The translations under genes and the position numbers were made by a program. From Aquimarina atlantica (lineage in GTDB: Bacteria > Bacteroidota > Bacteroidia > Flavobacteriales > Flavobacteriaceae): DNA of 64,000 nt. The stretch lies in contig NZ_AQRA01000001.1 of the NCBI RefSeq assembly GCF_000626715.1, positions 916,940 through 980,939 on the forward strand, given 5' to 3'. Each line of letters begins with the position of its first letter. The stretch's first letter is position 1. The notes below the pieces were generated by a model. The model was given only the letters and a program-made list of their open reading frames with translations. It did not search any database and was not told the origin of the DNA. This document shows positions 56,701 through 64,000 of this stretch, piece after piece.

Positions 56701-57066
56701 ATTCTCTCCAGTACCTACCCAAATTGTATTATGATTAATCGGGTCTATGGTTACACAACCAATAGAATATGATGTTTGATCATCAAATATTGGTTTCCAA
56801 GTAGTTCCAGAATTAACAGTTTTCCATACTCCTCCCGAACCCACAGCAACATACCAAATACTTTCGTTTTTAGGATGAATCGCAACATCTGCTATCCTTC
56901 CAGACATAAAAGCCGGACCGATATTTCTTAATTTTAATCCAGAGAATACTGAATCTGAAAATGTAGTCAATATTTCTTGTTTTGCTTTAGCTCGTTGTCC
57001 ATAGATTGAAAAAGTAAATGCAAGCAAAAATAATATGAAAAAGAATTGTGTGAATTTTGTTTTCAT
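53794..57066 (-). CDS. Large exported BNR/VPS10-type beta-propeller protein
   Basis: I start at the ATG at 57064-57066, which opens a signal peptide (MKTKFTQFFFILFLLAFTFS, cut after IYGQ); an upstream ATG would add 11 residues. The 1090 residues carry repeated Asp-box motifs (SDDGGASW, SIDGGKTW, STDGGETW, SSDRGTTW, STDNGRTW), forming one or two VPS10/sortilin-like propellers. A C-terminal FlgD-Ig-like segment and a helical end follow. Relatives are often annotated as glycosyl hydrolases, but catalytic residues cannot be assigned. It is convergent with ggt. Confidence 0.88.
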   Translation of the reverse strand: MKTKFTQFFFILFLLAFTFSIYGQRAKAKQEILTTFSDSVFSGLKLRNIGPAFMSGRIADVAIHPKNESIWYVAVGSGGVWKTVNSGTTWKPIFDDQTSYSIGCVTIDPINHNTIWVGTGENVGGRHMGYGDGIYRSDDGGASWTNMGLKTSEHISKIIIHPENSNIIWVAVQGPLWKKGGDRGLYKSIDGGKTWKKTLGDDTWVGVTDLVMDPRNPDQLYAATWQRHRTVAAYMGGGPGSGLHRSTDGGETWERLKNGLPKSWMGKIGLAISPQQPDILYAAIELDRRTGGVYRSSDRGTTWEKQSNAVAGATGPHYYQELYASPHHFERLYLVDNTMQISVDGGKTFTRMNEKHKHGDNHTIAFKKKDPDYLLVGTDGGLYETFDLTKNWRFIENLPVTQYYKVAVDDSEPFYNIYGGTQDNSTQGGPSRTDNLHGIQNSDWKIVLNWDGHQPATEPGNPDIIYAERQEGNLSRIDLSTGEVIDIQPQPGAEEDFERFNWDAPILVSAHDPARIYFASHRVWRSDNRGDQWKAISGDLTKNQERIELSIMGKKQSWDAPWDFLAMSNYNTITSIAESPKQEGVLYAGTDDGIIQATEDGGNNWRKIDVGTLPGVPATAFVNDIKADLFDANTVYVALDNHKYGDFNPYLVKSTDNGRTWKSIKGNLPEKTLVWRVVQDHVQPNLLFAATEFGIYFTVNGGNRWVKLKGGVPTISFRDLVIQRKENDLVGASFGRGFFIFDDFSLLRNISEDKLKEEATLFPTRDAWWYIPRPSLSFDDKKGSQGASHYVAPNPDFGAVLTYYLKNGLKTSKENRQELEKKNKGKDITFPGWDRVEVERTESKPRILLAITNSAGKTIRRIEGPVTPGFHRVAWDLRYPTTNAISLEKQENSFGSPRGFMAAPGKYTATLSKVVNGKVTQLSDPVSFMVKRMYNGALKGATLEKVTTFWRSYENTIGRVSALSMKVNKTGKRIKAMRTALLRTNSAPGDLDNRLNALEQRIANLNKEFFGNTAKQQVGEKTRPTIGNRMFSIYKGVERSTYGPTSTHLETMKIIDDQLQNITSKFTALKSEINSFSKALQEAGAPFVEE

Positions 57067-57257
57067 GAGAATAAAATTGATGGTTAGCTTCAAAATCAAA
57101 TAGAAAATTATTGTTATTTCAATAATTAATCTCTTAACAAAAACATAAAAGTGTCTAAATATTATTTCTTGTATTTATATTTCCCTCATTTCAACTATAC
57201 ATTACTAGCTTTCAAAGCTTAAAGAGGAAATAAATAGTCTTAAGCAGAATAACTTCG

Positions 57258-57668
57258 CTATATTCTATGCCTATACTTAATCTTACAACTTTTATAATCT
57301 TTTGTAAATTTCCAATTGTAATAATGAGCGATTATCAAAGAACTTGTTCCTAAGAAATGTAATGCTTTTTCTATTAGATGATTTTCTATTAAAAGCCCAA
57401 TCCCAAAAAGGATTAATGTTGTGATAACCAAAAAAGTTGGTAATGATTTACCATGGTATTTTTTGTATCCATTATACATTGCAAACATAGCAATCATCAT
57501 ACTAGTTCCTATTAAAAAAAACTCGTAGAATTCATCAGTTAAAAACGCAAGTCCCATCAAAGGAAAAAGAGTTATACACACTGGCAAAAGTATACAATGA
57601 AGCATACATAAAAACGATGCAGAAAATCCTATAAAATCCCAATTTACACGTATTGTTTTAAGTATCAT
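57258..57668 (-). CDS. MerC domain-containing membrane protein
   Basis: The 136-residue protein matches the MerC family, with four membrane segments. The first bears FSASFLCMLHCILLPV, in which Cys21 and Cys25 are placed as in MerC metal-binding sites. Further segments include GSLAFL-like MGLAFLTDEFYEFFLIGTSMM. It may move or handle soft metals. It is divergent from a Fur-family regulator with two dyads between them, so it is a likely target. Confidence 0.88.
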   Translation of the reverse strand: MILKTIRVNWDFIGFSASFLCMLHCILLPVCITLFPLMGLAFLTDEFYEFFLIGTSMMIAMFAMYNGYKKYHGKSLPTFLVITTLILFGIGLLIENHLIEKALHFLGTSSLIIAHYYNWKFTKDYKSCKIKYRHRI

Positions 57669-57823
57669 AATAATATAAAATTGATCAATTGTTATAGATC
57701 ATATTCGTATTTTTTAGAATAACAGTCACTTAATTCTTCACTATTAATTACTCTAAACATGAAATATTTTTTTTACATAACTAAAAAAGCTGGTACCATA
57801 TCAATCAGATTTTTTTTGTAATT

Positions 57824-57835
57824 TTCAATATTGAA
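57824..57835. promoter_or_regulatory. Palindrome in the MerC-Fur intergenic region
   Basis: TTCAATATTGAA is a perfect 12-base palindrome, 63 bases before the fur-family ATG. It may be a second site for the regulator or a chance AT-rich dyad. Confidence 0.35.
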
Positions 57836-57845
57836 TTACACTAAA

Positions 57846-57858
57846 GCAACTTAGTTGC
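57846..57858. promoter_or_regulatory. Candidate Fur-family operator
   Basis: GCAAC-TTA-GTTGC has perfect 5-base arms and a 3-base spacer. It lies 40 bases before the fur-family ATG and resembles zinc-type (Zur) dyads more than the AT-rich Fur box. The identity of its binder is inferred from position. Confidence 0.5.
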
Positions 57859-57897
57859 AATAATACAAAAAATATAGTTTTCAATTATGCTTTAAGG

Positions 57898-58278
57898 ATG
57901 AAAAAAACAAGAAATACGCAAAAACAAGATTACGTTATTGATATACTTACAAATGCAAAACATACTATGTCTGTAGAAGCTATTTTGAAAGCAATGCCTA
58001 TAAAAGTTAACAAAACTACTGTATATAGGATCTTAGAACGGTTTGCCGAAAAAGGGAAAGTGCATTTTGTAACTGGCGAGGATGGTAAAGCTTATTATGC
58101 GCTTTGTAATGATTGTAATGTCAAACACGAAATGCATAACCATATTCATTTTCAATGCAAATCTTGTAAAAAAGTAACTTGTTTGCCTTATGAAATAGAG
58201 GTCCCAGAACTAAAGGATTTTGAAGTACAAGAGACTCAATTTCTTATGATAGGAATTTGCGATATGTGTATTAGTTAG
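57898..58278 (+). CDS. Fur family metal-responsive regulator
   Basis: The 126-residue protein has a winged-helix N-terminal half (TMSVEAILKAMPIKVNKTTVYRILERFAEKGKVHFV, residues 23-58) and a metal-binding half with HEMHNHIHFQCKSC. Structural zinc cysteines are Cys87, Cys90, Cys121 and Cys124. Short length and the HxHxHFxC pattern are typical of Bacteroidota Zur/Fur-like proteins. The metal (zinc or iron) cannot be fixed from sequence alone. It is divergent from the MerC gene, and a ZIP transporter lies 2 kb downstream. Confidence 0.9.
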   Translation: MKKTRNTQKQDYVIDILTNAKHTMSVEAILKAMPIKVNKTTVYRILERFAEKGKVHFVTGEDGKAYYALCNDCNVKHEMHNHIHFQCKSCKKVTCLPYEIEVPELKDFEVQETQFLMIGICDMCIS

Positions 58279-58281
58279 AGG

Positions 58282-59457
58282 TTAATTCTTATATTTAGCC
58301 TTTTTACTTCCTGCATACATTTCATATTTAACGAGTCGAGCTTCTAACTTTCCGTTAAATACTTTTATCTTTCTTGATGGTCGAAGCCCGACATGTTTTA
58401 AGGCTTCAAGATTTGCAGTAATAAACCAAGCATTGGTACCTGGATAATTTTGTTTCAGTGTATCTCCAATTTGCGAATAGAATTCTTCTATATTTACTTC
58501 TAATCGTTCATCATAAGGAGGATTAAATACAATATGAAGCGGTCCTTCTACTTCTTTTGCAGATTCAAAGAAATCTCCTTCTTTTATTTTTATAAAATCA
58601 GTAAGGTTTGCGTTTTCTACATTCACATTTGCTTTTCTTACTGCCGAATATTCTTTATCTATTCCGATTATGGAATGATGAAAATCTCTCGTTTTGTTTA
58701 GACAGGCTTCCTCTATTTTTTCAAATAGATCCAAATCCCAATCTAACCATTTTTCGAAAGCGAACTCTTTACGATTTATATTTGCGGGAATATTACAAGC
58801 AATCATAGCTGCTTCGATAGCCATAGTACCACTACCACACATGGGGTCTAAAAAATTACTTTGCCCATCCCAACCAGAAAGTAATAACAAGCCTGCTGCC
58901 AAAACTTCATTAATCGGAGCAATATTAGTTGCCGTACGATATCCTCTATGATGTAACGACCCTCCAGAACTATCTAATGATACTGTACATAGATCGCGTT
59001 GGATATGAATATCAATCGAAAGATCGGGATATTCTGTATCTACATTTGGTCTCTCACCTGTTTCTTTTCTAAACTGATCTACAATCGCATCTTTTGTCTT
59101 TAATGCAATAAACTTAGAATGGCTAAAAATAGTAGAATTAACTGTAGCCGAAATAGCAAAAGTATCTTCTAAACTTAAATACTCTTGCCATCTTATACTT
59201 TGAATGAAATTATATATATCTTTTTCGTTTCTTACTTTTTTTGAAGTAATTGGTTTTAAGATTTTTACTGCAGTTCTCAAACATAGGTTTGCCTTATACA
59301 TAAAACCTGTATCTCCATAAAAACTAACCATACGATTCCCAATTTCTACTTTTTGAGCACCTATTTTTCTAAGTTCATTTGCAAGAACTTCTTCAAAACC
59401 ATATAGGGTTTTGGCTACCATTTTAAACGAATTACCCACTATTCTCTTTTTCGACAC
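58282..59457 (-). CDS. RlmL-like THUMP-domain RNA methyltransferase
   Basis: The 391-residue enzyme has an N-terminal THUMP domain (about 50-160) and a C-terminal SAM domain. NIAPINEVLAAGLLLLSGWDGQSNFLDPMCGSGTMAIEAAMIACNIPANI spans about residues 180-229 and NPPYDERLE is the N6/N2-amine methyltransferase motif. The layout matches the N-terminal half of RlmL, a guanine-N2 methyltransferase of 23S rRNA, without the RlmK half. It is convergent with the Fur gene, stops 3 bases apart. Confidence 0.92.
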   Translation of the reverse strand: MSKKRIVGNSFKMVAKTLYGFEEVLANELRKIGAQKVEIGNRMVSFYGDTGFMYKANLCLRTAVKILKPITSKKVRNEKDIYNFIQSIRWQEYLSLEDTFAISATVNSTIFSHSKFIALKTKDAIVDQFRKETGERPNVDTEYPDLSIDIHIQRDLCTVSLDSSGGSLHHRGYRTATNIAPINEVLAAGLLLLSGWDGQSNFLDPMCGSGTMAIEAAMIACNIPANINRKEFAFEKWLDWDLDLFEKIEEACLNKTRDFHHSIIGIDKEYSAVRKANVNVENANLTDFIKIKEGDFFESAKEVEGPLHIVFNPPYDERLEVNIEEFYSQIGDTLKQNYPGTNAWFITANLEALKHVGLRPSRKIKVFNGKLEARLVKYEMYAGSKKAKYKN

Positions 59458-59531
59458 GAAGGTATTTAAATTTTTAAGTGTAAAGGTTTAAAACTTTAAA
59501 CGACTTCTATAATTAAACCGTAAAAATACAC

Positions 59532-59539
59532 TAATTTTG
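59532..59539 (+). promoter_or_regulatory. -7 element of the methyltransferase-ZIP-DUF4268 operon
   Basis: TAATTTTG matches TAnnTTTG exactly and ends 6 bases before the ATG at 59546. The sequence TTTTGCGC just before the ATG is shared with rlmD. A leaderless message is predicted. No clear TTG is present at -33. Confidence 0.55.
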
Positions 59540-59545
59540 CGCCCT

Positions 59546-60277
59546 ATGCTAAAAGATTCAACAATGTGGTATGCATCATGGTTTGACACACCATACTATC
59601 ATATCTTATATAAAGACAGGGATCATACTGAAGCTAAAGACTTTATGGATAACATCACCCAATATCTAAGCTTAGAAACTGGTGAAAAAATTTTGGATTT
59701 AGCTTGTGGTAAAGGTCGACATAGTATTTATTTAAATACACTAGGTTATGATGTAACCGGTGTAGATCTCTCTAAAAATAGTATTAAATATGCTTCACAA
59801 TTTGAGAACGAAACCTTAAAATTTAGAGTGCACGATATGTGTCAGCCGTATTCTGAGAAATTCTCTGCTGTTTTTAATCTTTTTACTAGTTTTGGTTATT
59901 TTGACAAGGAAGAAGATAATCTAAATACGATTAAGGCTATTAAATCAAATCTAAATGAAAAGGGATTCGGTGTTATTGATTTTATGAATGTTGATTATAT
60001 CATTCAGAATCTGGTAGCCCAGGAAACAAAAGAAGTTAATAATATCGTATTTAATATTAAGAGGTACTATCAAGATGGATATATCTTTAAAGAAATTAAA
60101 TTTAGAGATAATAATGAGGATTTTTTATTTACCGAACGTGTTAAAAGCATTACACTAAGTGATTTTAAAAATTACTTTACAAATGCTAATGTAAATTTAT
60201 TGGATATTTTTGGCAATTATCAACTTCAGAAATTTGACAAAACTACTTCGCCAAGACTTATATTAATTTTTAAATAG
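59546..60277 (+). CDS. Class I SAM-dependent methyltransferase
   Basis: I start at the ATG at 59546; a TTG at 59537 lies inside the -7 promoter element. The 243-residue protein has the SAM-binding motif ILDLACGKGRHSIYL (about residues 49-63), then VTGVDLSKNSIKYA, VHDMCQPYSEKFSAVFNLFTSFGYF and GFGVIDFMNVDYI. It is cytosolic. The substrate is unknown. The gene starts an operon in which the ZIP gene overlaps its stop by one base. Confidence 0.88.
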   Translation: MLKDSTMWYASWFDTPYYHILYKDRDHTEAKDFMDNITQYLSLETGEKILDLACGKGRHSIYLNTLGYDVTGVDLSKNSIKYASQFENETLKFRVHDMCQPYSEKFSAVFNLFTSFGYFDKEEDNLNTIKAIKSNLNEKGFGVIDFMNVDYIIQNLVAQETKEVNNIVFNIKRYYQDGYIFKEIKFRDNNEDFLFTERVKSITLSDFKNYFTNANVNLLDIFGNYQLQKFDKTTSPRLILIFK

Positions 60278-60954
60278 TGTACAACTATATATTATCCATA
60301 ACAGCTGTATTTATAGGAGCTTTATTAGTTTTTATTTTTAAAACTTCTAATCAAAAGAGTTTAAAACTACTTTTGGCATTTAGTGGTGCTTTTCTTCTTG
60401 CGATCACCATTTTTGATTTATTACCCGAAGTATTCGAAGATAACCTATTTGCAAAACGTACCGGTGTTTGGATTATGATCGGTATTCTTCTCCAAAAAGT
60501 ATTAGAATACTTCTCTAAAGGAGCAGAACATGGACATATTCATCTTCACGAAGAAACTCGCCGGATTCCAAAATTACTATTCATTAGTTTAGGCCTACAT
60601 GCCATTCTCGAAGGGTTTCCAATACACCATACAGAAGGGATTTTATTAGGTATAATTATACATAAAATCCCTATTGCTATGATTTTGACTACATTTTTAT
60701 TAAATACTCAAATCAAAAAAAGTGTCATCATCATATCATTAACTCTCTTTGCTCTAATGACTCCTCTGGGTACTTTTATTTCTGAAAATTTTACTATGAT
60801 TCAGAATTATTATAAAGAAATTACTGCATTGGTTATTGGTATATTTCTACACGTGTCTACTACAATTCTGTTTGAGAGTAATGAAGGACACAAATTTAAC
60901 ATTACAAAACTTATGGTTATTCTTATAGCTACGGTTACAGCATATATTATATAA
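60277..60954 (+). CDS. ZIP family metal transporter
   Basis: The 225-residue protein has seven or eight membrane segments. The metal path is seen in AFSGAFLLAITIFDLLPEVF, the histidine loop HGHIHLHEE near residues 88-96, LGLHAILEGFPI (HxxxEGxP) and IIIHKIPIAM. It should import zinc or another divalent cation. The GTG start at 60277 overlaps the stop of the methyltransferase by one base. The Fur-family gene 2 kb away could regulate it, but the promoter at 59532 shows no matching operator. Confidence 0.9.
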   Translation: MYNYILSITAVFIGALLVFIFKTSNQKSLKLLLAFSGAFLLAITIFDLLPEVFEDNLFAKRTGVWIMIGILLQKVLEYFSKGAEHGHIHLHEETRRIPKLLFISLGLHAILEGFPIHHTEGILLGIIIHKIPIAMILTTFLLNTQIKKSVIIISLTLFALMTPLGTFISENFTMIQNYYKEITALVIGIFLHVSTTILFESNEGHKFNITKLMVILIATVTAYII

Positions 60955-61382
60955 TGTTTAGTAAATCAGAATCAAAACAAATACGTCAGGAATTCTGGAC
61001 CAGTTTTGGTAAAGAATACCCTCGTAAGTGGTTACTGTATAATACCAAAATTAAAGATGTAACTCTTAAGTTTACATTTACTACAAAAAAGGCCCAAGTA
61101 TCTATTGATATCGAACCCTATGATAAGATAATCAAAGCATACTATTATGAGAAACTTATTAGTTTAAAAAAGATTCTTACCAGTGAATTTATAGAAGATA
61201 TTATTTATGATGAGTTCTACGAACTTGATAGTGGTAAAGTTATATCTCGTATCTATGTAGAAATAGATAATGTAAGTATTCATAATAGAAACACCTGGCC
61301 AGAAACCATGATCTTTTTATCAAAACACATGGATAAACTTGAAGAGTTTTTCTTAGAGTATAAAGAATATATTAGTGATTAA
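60954..61382 (+). CDS. DUF4268 domain-containing protein
   Basis: The 142-residue protein starts FSKSESKQIRQEFWTSFGKEYPRKWLLYNTKIKDVTLKFTFTTKKAQVSIDIEP (residues 2-55), the usual DUF4268 opening. WPETMIFLSKHMDKLEEFF lies near the end. DUF4268 is found alone in many Bacteroidota and fused to endonuclease-like domains elsewhere; the function is unknown. Its ATG overlaps the ZIP stop by one base (TAATG), so it is the third gene of the operon. Confidence 0.88.
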   Translation: MFSKSESKQIRQEFWTSFGKEYPRKWLLYNTKIKDVTLKFTFTTKKAQVSIDIEPYDKIIKAYYYEKLISLKKILTSEFIEDIIYDEFYELDSGKVISRIYVEIDNVSIHNRNTWPETMIFLSKHMDKLEEFFLEYKEYISD

Positions 61383-61692
61383 GTTTAGTTACTAATAACA
61401 TACGATAATCATCTATCGGTTACATACTCCTCCCAAAAAATAGTATTCTCCTCTTAAAGATTAAAATTGATTGGTTTAAGGACAATCTTATTTCATGTAA
61501 AAATTGATATAACTACTGTTTACCCGCAATAGTAGTTACTCTAAAAATGAAATTAGATAATCGTTTAAAAAAGTAAGTTTAAGACTACAATTAAAACAAT
61601 AAATGTCACAAAAAACCCATATTTAACCATGATTTTATGCATTTAAACTGATTGTTTGATATTTTTTATTATATTTAGGTACCCCAAAATCT
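61383..61692. other. 310-base intergenic stretch before the hybrid kinase
   Basis: It is AT-rich, with no gene-like frame and no RNA that I recognise. I found no clear terminator behind DUF4268 and no promoter at proper spacing for the kinase; a TTG at 61652 and TATATTTA at 61670 are only 15 bases apart. Confidence 0.5.
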
Positions 61693-63918
61693 ATGCTGAA
61701 CATGAAGATTGTCAAAATTAAGAAGCATTACATATGTTTATTATGTATAAGTTTTCTTTATTCTGTTGTATACACTCAACAATATGAAGAAATGTCTTTT
61801 ACAGAATTAGAAAACGCAATTATCCATACCGAAGACCATTTAAATTCAACAATAAGAAGAGCCAATGGTATAATGATTATTGAAACGATAATTGATATTT
61901 CCGAAAAATTTAATCCTAAACAAGAATATTATTTAAAAGGATACTCCTATAATTTGCTAGGAAAAATTCACTTTTCGACTAAAGATTATAAAGAAGCACT
62001 TAGAAATTATAAAATTGCAGAATTGTTTGTAAAAGAACTTGAAGGATTTCAGGAACTATCTATAGATATAAATAACAACATTGCTCTAGTTTACATAAAT
62101 GGGTTTAACAAACCCAAAAAAGCTCTTAAGAGGATAAAACATATTTATGAAAAATCTGATGATTTAAACGAAAATTCGCAACATATTTTAGCGTTAAACC
62201 TGGCAAATATTTATATAAAAACAAAGAATTATAATAAAGCATATCATCTATTAGAAAAATGCAAAAAATATTTTATTAATCAACAACAACAGCCTTCAAA
62301 ATTAGCTACCACCTATACTAGCTATGGCGAATATTATTATCGTAAGAAAAAATATAGTACCGCCATAAAATATTATGAGTTAGCTGCTACCATTGCAGAG
62401 AAAAACCAATTGTTTAGGCAAGCAATGACCATTTACAAAAAATATGAAGACTTATTGGTTAAAATCGGAAAAGAAGATAAGGCATATTTAATTCTAAAAA
62501 AATACACGAAGCATCATCAAACTGCACTCGAAATAGAAAAATTAGAAGCCGAACAATATAAAAAACAGTTAATTGTAAGTGAAGAAAAAAACACTATAGA
62601 AACTCAAAAAGCACAACAATCAAAGACCATATCTATTTTTACAGTCTCTTTACTGCTATTATGTTTAATACTCTTTTGCTTCTTTATTTATAATCATAGA
62701 AAAACAAAAATCCTCGGAAAATCCCTTGCTTTACGAAATAAGCAACTTAAAATTTCTAAAGAAAAATCTGATCATCTGGCTGCCGTAAAAACAAAATTTA
62801 TATCCACTGTTAGTCATGAGCTCAGAACTCCGTTATATGGAGTGGTAGGATTATCATCAATCTTAATGGAACGAATTAAAGATGAAGAAAATCATAAGTT
62901 TATAAAACTAATGAAGTTTTCAGCAGATCATTTACTTAACCTTATTAATGACGTACTTCAAGTTTCTAAAATGGAATCTTATGAAATACGTCTTGACAAA
63001 TCTACTTATGATATTAAAAATCTAGCCGATGATATTAAAAACTCTTTCGAATATCAAGCAGATAAAAACGGAAATACTTTGCATCTTAATTTTGATCCCA
63101 ATATTCCCAATTTACTTATTGGAGATTCTGTGAGGTTATCTCAGATCTTTATTAATCTTATTAGTAATGCTAATAAATTTACCAAAAACGGAAATATTTG
63201 GTTAAATTTTGTAAACCCAGTTATTACTGATAATACAGTTGAAATAACATTTGAAATAAAAGATGACGGAAGAGGAATTCCTTTAGACAAGCAAGAAATA
63301 ATTTTTGATAAATTTTCTCAGGCCAATTCTAAAGATCATACTACAGGTACTGGTCTCGGATTACATATAGTTAAGAACTTGGTTGATCTGCATGGTGGAG
63401 ATATTAAAATAAAGAGTGCTCCAGGGGAAGGTTCTACATTTTATTTTACTATCTCTTTTGAAATTGATACTATGAGTGAAGTAAGCAATACAACAAATAA
63501 CACCAAAAATTGTATTTCATTACTAAACACCAAAGAGTATAACATTCTAATTGTCGAGGATAATAAAATAAATCAAATAGTAACTCAAAACATTCTCAAA
63601 ACTAAAGGGTACTATTCTGAAATTGCTGATGATGGGCTGATAGCTATCGAAATGGTAAAGCAAAAAAAGTATGATCTTATATTAATGGATTTAAACATGC
63701 CAAATATGGGTGGGATGGAATCTACTAAAATAATTAGAGAATTGAATTCTGATGTGCCCATTATAGCATTGACCGCTTCTGATACCCAAGATACCATAAA
63801 AGCAATACTCAATTCAGATTCTGGTTTCAGTGATTTTATGAGGAAACCATACAAAAGTGAGGAGTTTTTCAGAAAAATTGAAATGAATATTACCAGTACA
63901 ATCTCAAAAGCTTCATAA
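61693..63918 (+). CDS. Hybrid histidine kinase/response regulator with TPR sensor
   Basis: The 741-residue protein starts with a signal or anchor (YICLLCISFLYSVVYTQ). TPR-like repeats follow in the periplasm at about 60-290 (SYNLLGKIHFSTKDYKEALRNYKIAEL), then a membrane helix at about 313-335. HisKA carries the phosphorylated His375 in VSHELRTPLYG, and HATPase_c has NLISNANKF and DDGRGIPLDKQEIIFDKFSQ with GTGLGLHIVK. A receiver domain at about 615-735 has NILIVEDNKINQ and Asp666 in LILMDLNMP. No output domain follows, so a separate partner is needed. The start could also be 61702. Confidence 0.92.
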   Translation: MLNMKIVKIKKHYICLLCISFLYSVVYTQQYEEMSFTELENAIIHTEDHLNSTIRRANGIMIIETIIDISEKFNPKQEYYLKGYSYNLLGKIHFSTKDYKEALRNYKIAELFVKELEGFQELSIDINNNIALVYINGFNKPKKALKRIKHIYEKSDDLNENSQHILALNLANIYIKTKNYNKAYHLLEKCKKYFINQQQQPSKLATTYTSYGEYYYRKKKYSTAIKYYELAATIAEKNQLFRQAMTIYKKYEDLLVKIGKEDKAYLILKKYTKHHQTALEIEKLEAEQYKKQLIVSEEKNTIETQKAQQSKTISIFTVSLLLLCLILFCFFIYNHRKTKILGKSLALRNKQLKISKEKSDHLAAVKTKFISTVSHELRTPLYGVVGLSSILMERIKDEENHKFIKLMKFSADHLLNLINDVLQVSKMESYEIRLDKSTYDIKNLADDIKNSFEYQADKNGNTLHLNFDPNIPNLLIGDSVRLSQIFINLISNANKFTKNGNIWLNFVNPVITDNTVEITFEIKDDGRGIPLDKQEIIFDKFSQANSKDHTTGTGLGLHIVKNLVDLHGGDIKIKSAPGEGSTFYFTISFEIDTMSEVSNTTNNTKNCISLLNTKEYNILIVEDNKINQIVTQNILKTKGYYSEIADDGLIAIEMVKQKKYDLILMDLNMPNMGGMESTKIIRELNSDVPIIALTASDTQDTIKAILNSDSGFSDFMRKPYKSEEFFRKIEMNITSTISKAS

Positions 63919-64000
63919 TATTATTTTTACATTTTGAATTTACCGTAATAAAACTCAAAGTATAACTTGGTATAAATTATTAAAGTATACTGAATTAAAA

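Noticed and set aside
61652..61677. TTG and TATATTTA before the hybrid kinase as a promoter
   Set aside because: The spacing of 15 bases is shorter than the 17-23 of the consensus.

Overview
This is an AT-rich chromosomal window from a member of the Bacteroidota, most likely a marine flavobacterium (Flavobacteriaceae; an Aquimarina-like genus would fit, but that is inference). The signs are very low GC, A-rich start contexts with no clear Shine-Dalgarno sites, promoter elements of the Bacteroidota type (TTG, 17-23 bases, TAnnTTTG), a TonB-dependent receptor, SusD-free outer-membrane proteins, many short lipoproteins, and Bacteroidota-restricted families (DUF6452, DUF6048, DUF6768, CCC-motif membrane proteins, DUF2911). 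There are no rRNA or tRNA genes, no insertion sequences, no phage genes and no CRISPR array that I can see; the window is ordinary chromosome with many small regulated units.

Layout. 1-9.5 kb is an accessory-like stretch of single genes: the tail of an unknown gene, a GH72-type glucanosyltransferase-like enzyme, DinB, AraC and GlcG/HbpS-like genes, an MBL-fold hydrolase, a MarR regulator with its serine hydrolase, and DUF1697 and SRPBCC proteins. 9.5-13 kb holds the pta-ackA acetate operon. 13-17.4 kb holds a three-gene envelope operon facing an AraC/GyrI-like regulator and an acyltransferase-type membrane protein. 17.5-21 kb is a run of minus-strand exported proteins (DUF2911/TPR, TlpA-like redoxin, and a basic and an acidic coiled-coil protein).

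21-33.5 kb is the housekeeping core: pheT, a TPR protein with gyrA, clpC, and a transcription unit for a ZapB-like coiled-coil protein, zapA, a probable 6S RNA and rny. 33.6-40.2 kb is envelope biogenesis: glf (UDP-galactopyranose mutase) divergent from a galactofuranosyltransferase-like enzyme, then an M23 peptidase and a TonB-dependent receptor. 40.2-47.7 kb carries a cysteine desulfurase, two paralogous lipoproteins, an Smr protein, a duplicated DUF2752/CCC-motif gene pair, rocD and an ECF sigma factor with a DUF6768 partner.

47.8-64 kb holds rlmD, two orphan membrane-anchored proteins, the DUF6452-DUF6048 pair, gamma-glutamyltransferase, a large BNR-repeat exported protein, a MerC/Fur divergent metal locus, an RlmL-like methyltransferase, a methyltransferase-ZIP-DUF4268 operon, and a TPR-containing hybrid histidine kinase.

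No single large new system is evident. The best leads are the GH72-like enzyme with no visible signal peptide, twin palindromic operators at the MarR promoter, a pair of matched 17-bp sites in front of the AraC/GyrI-like regulator, the probable 6S RNA between zapA and rny, the duplicated DUF2752/CCC cassettes, and two genes whose promoter lies so close to the ATG that the mRNA should be leaderless.
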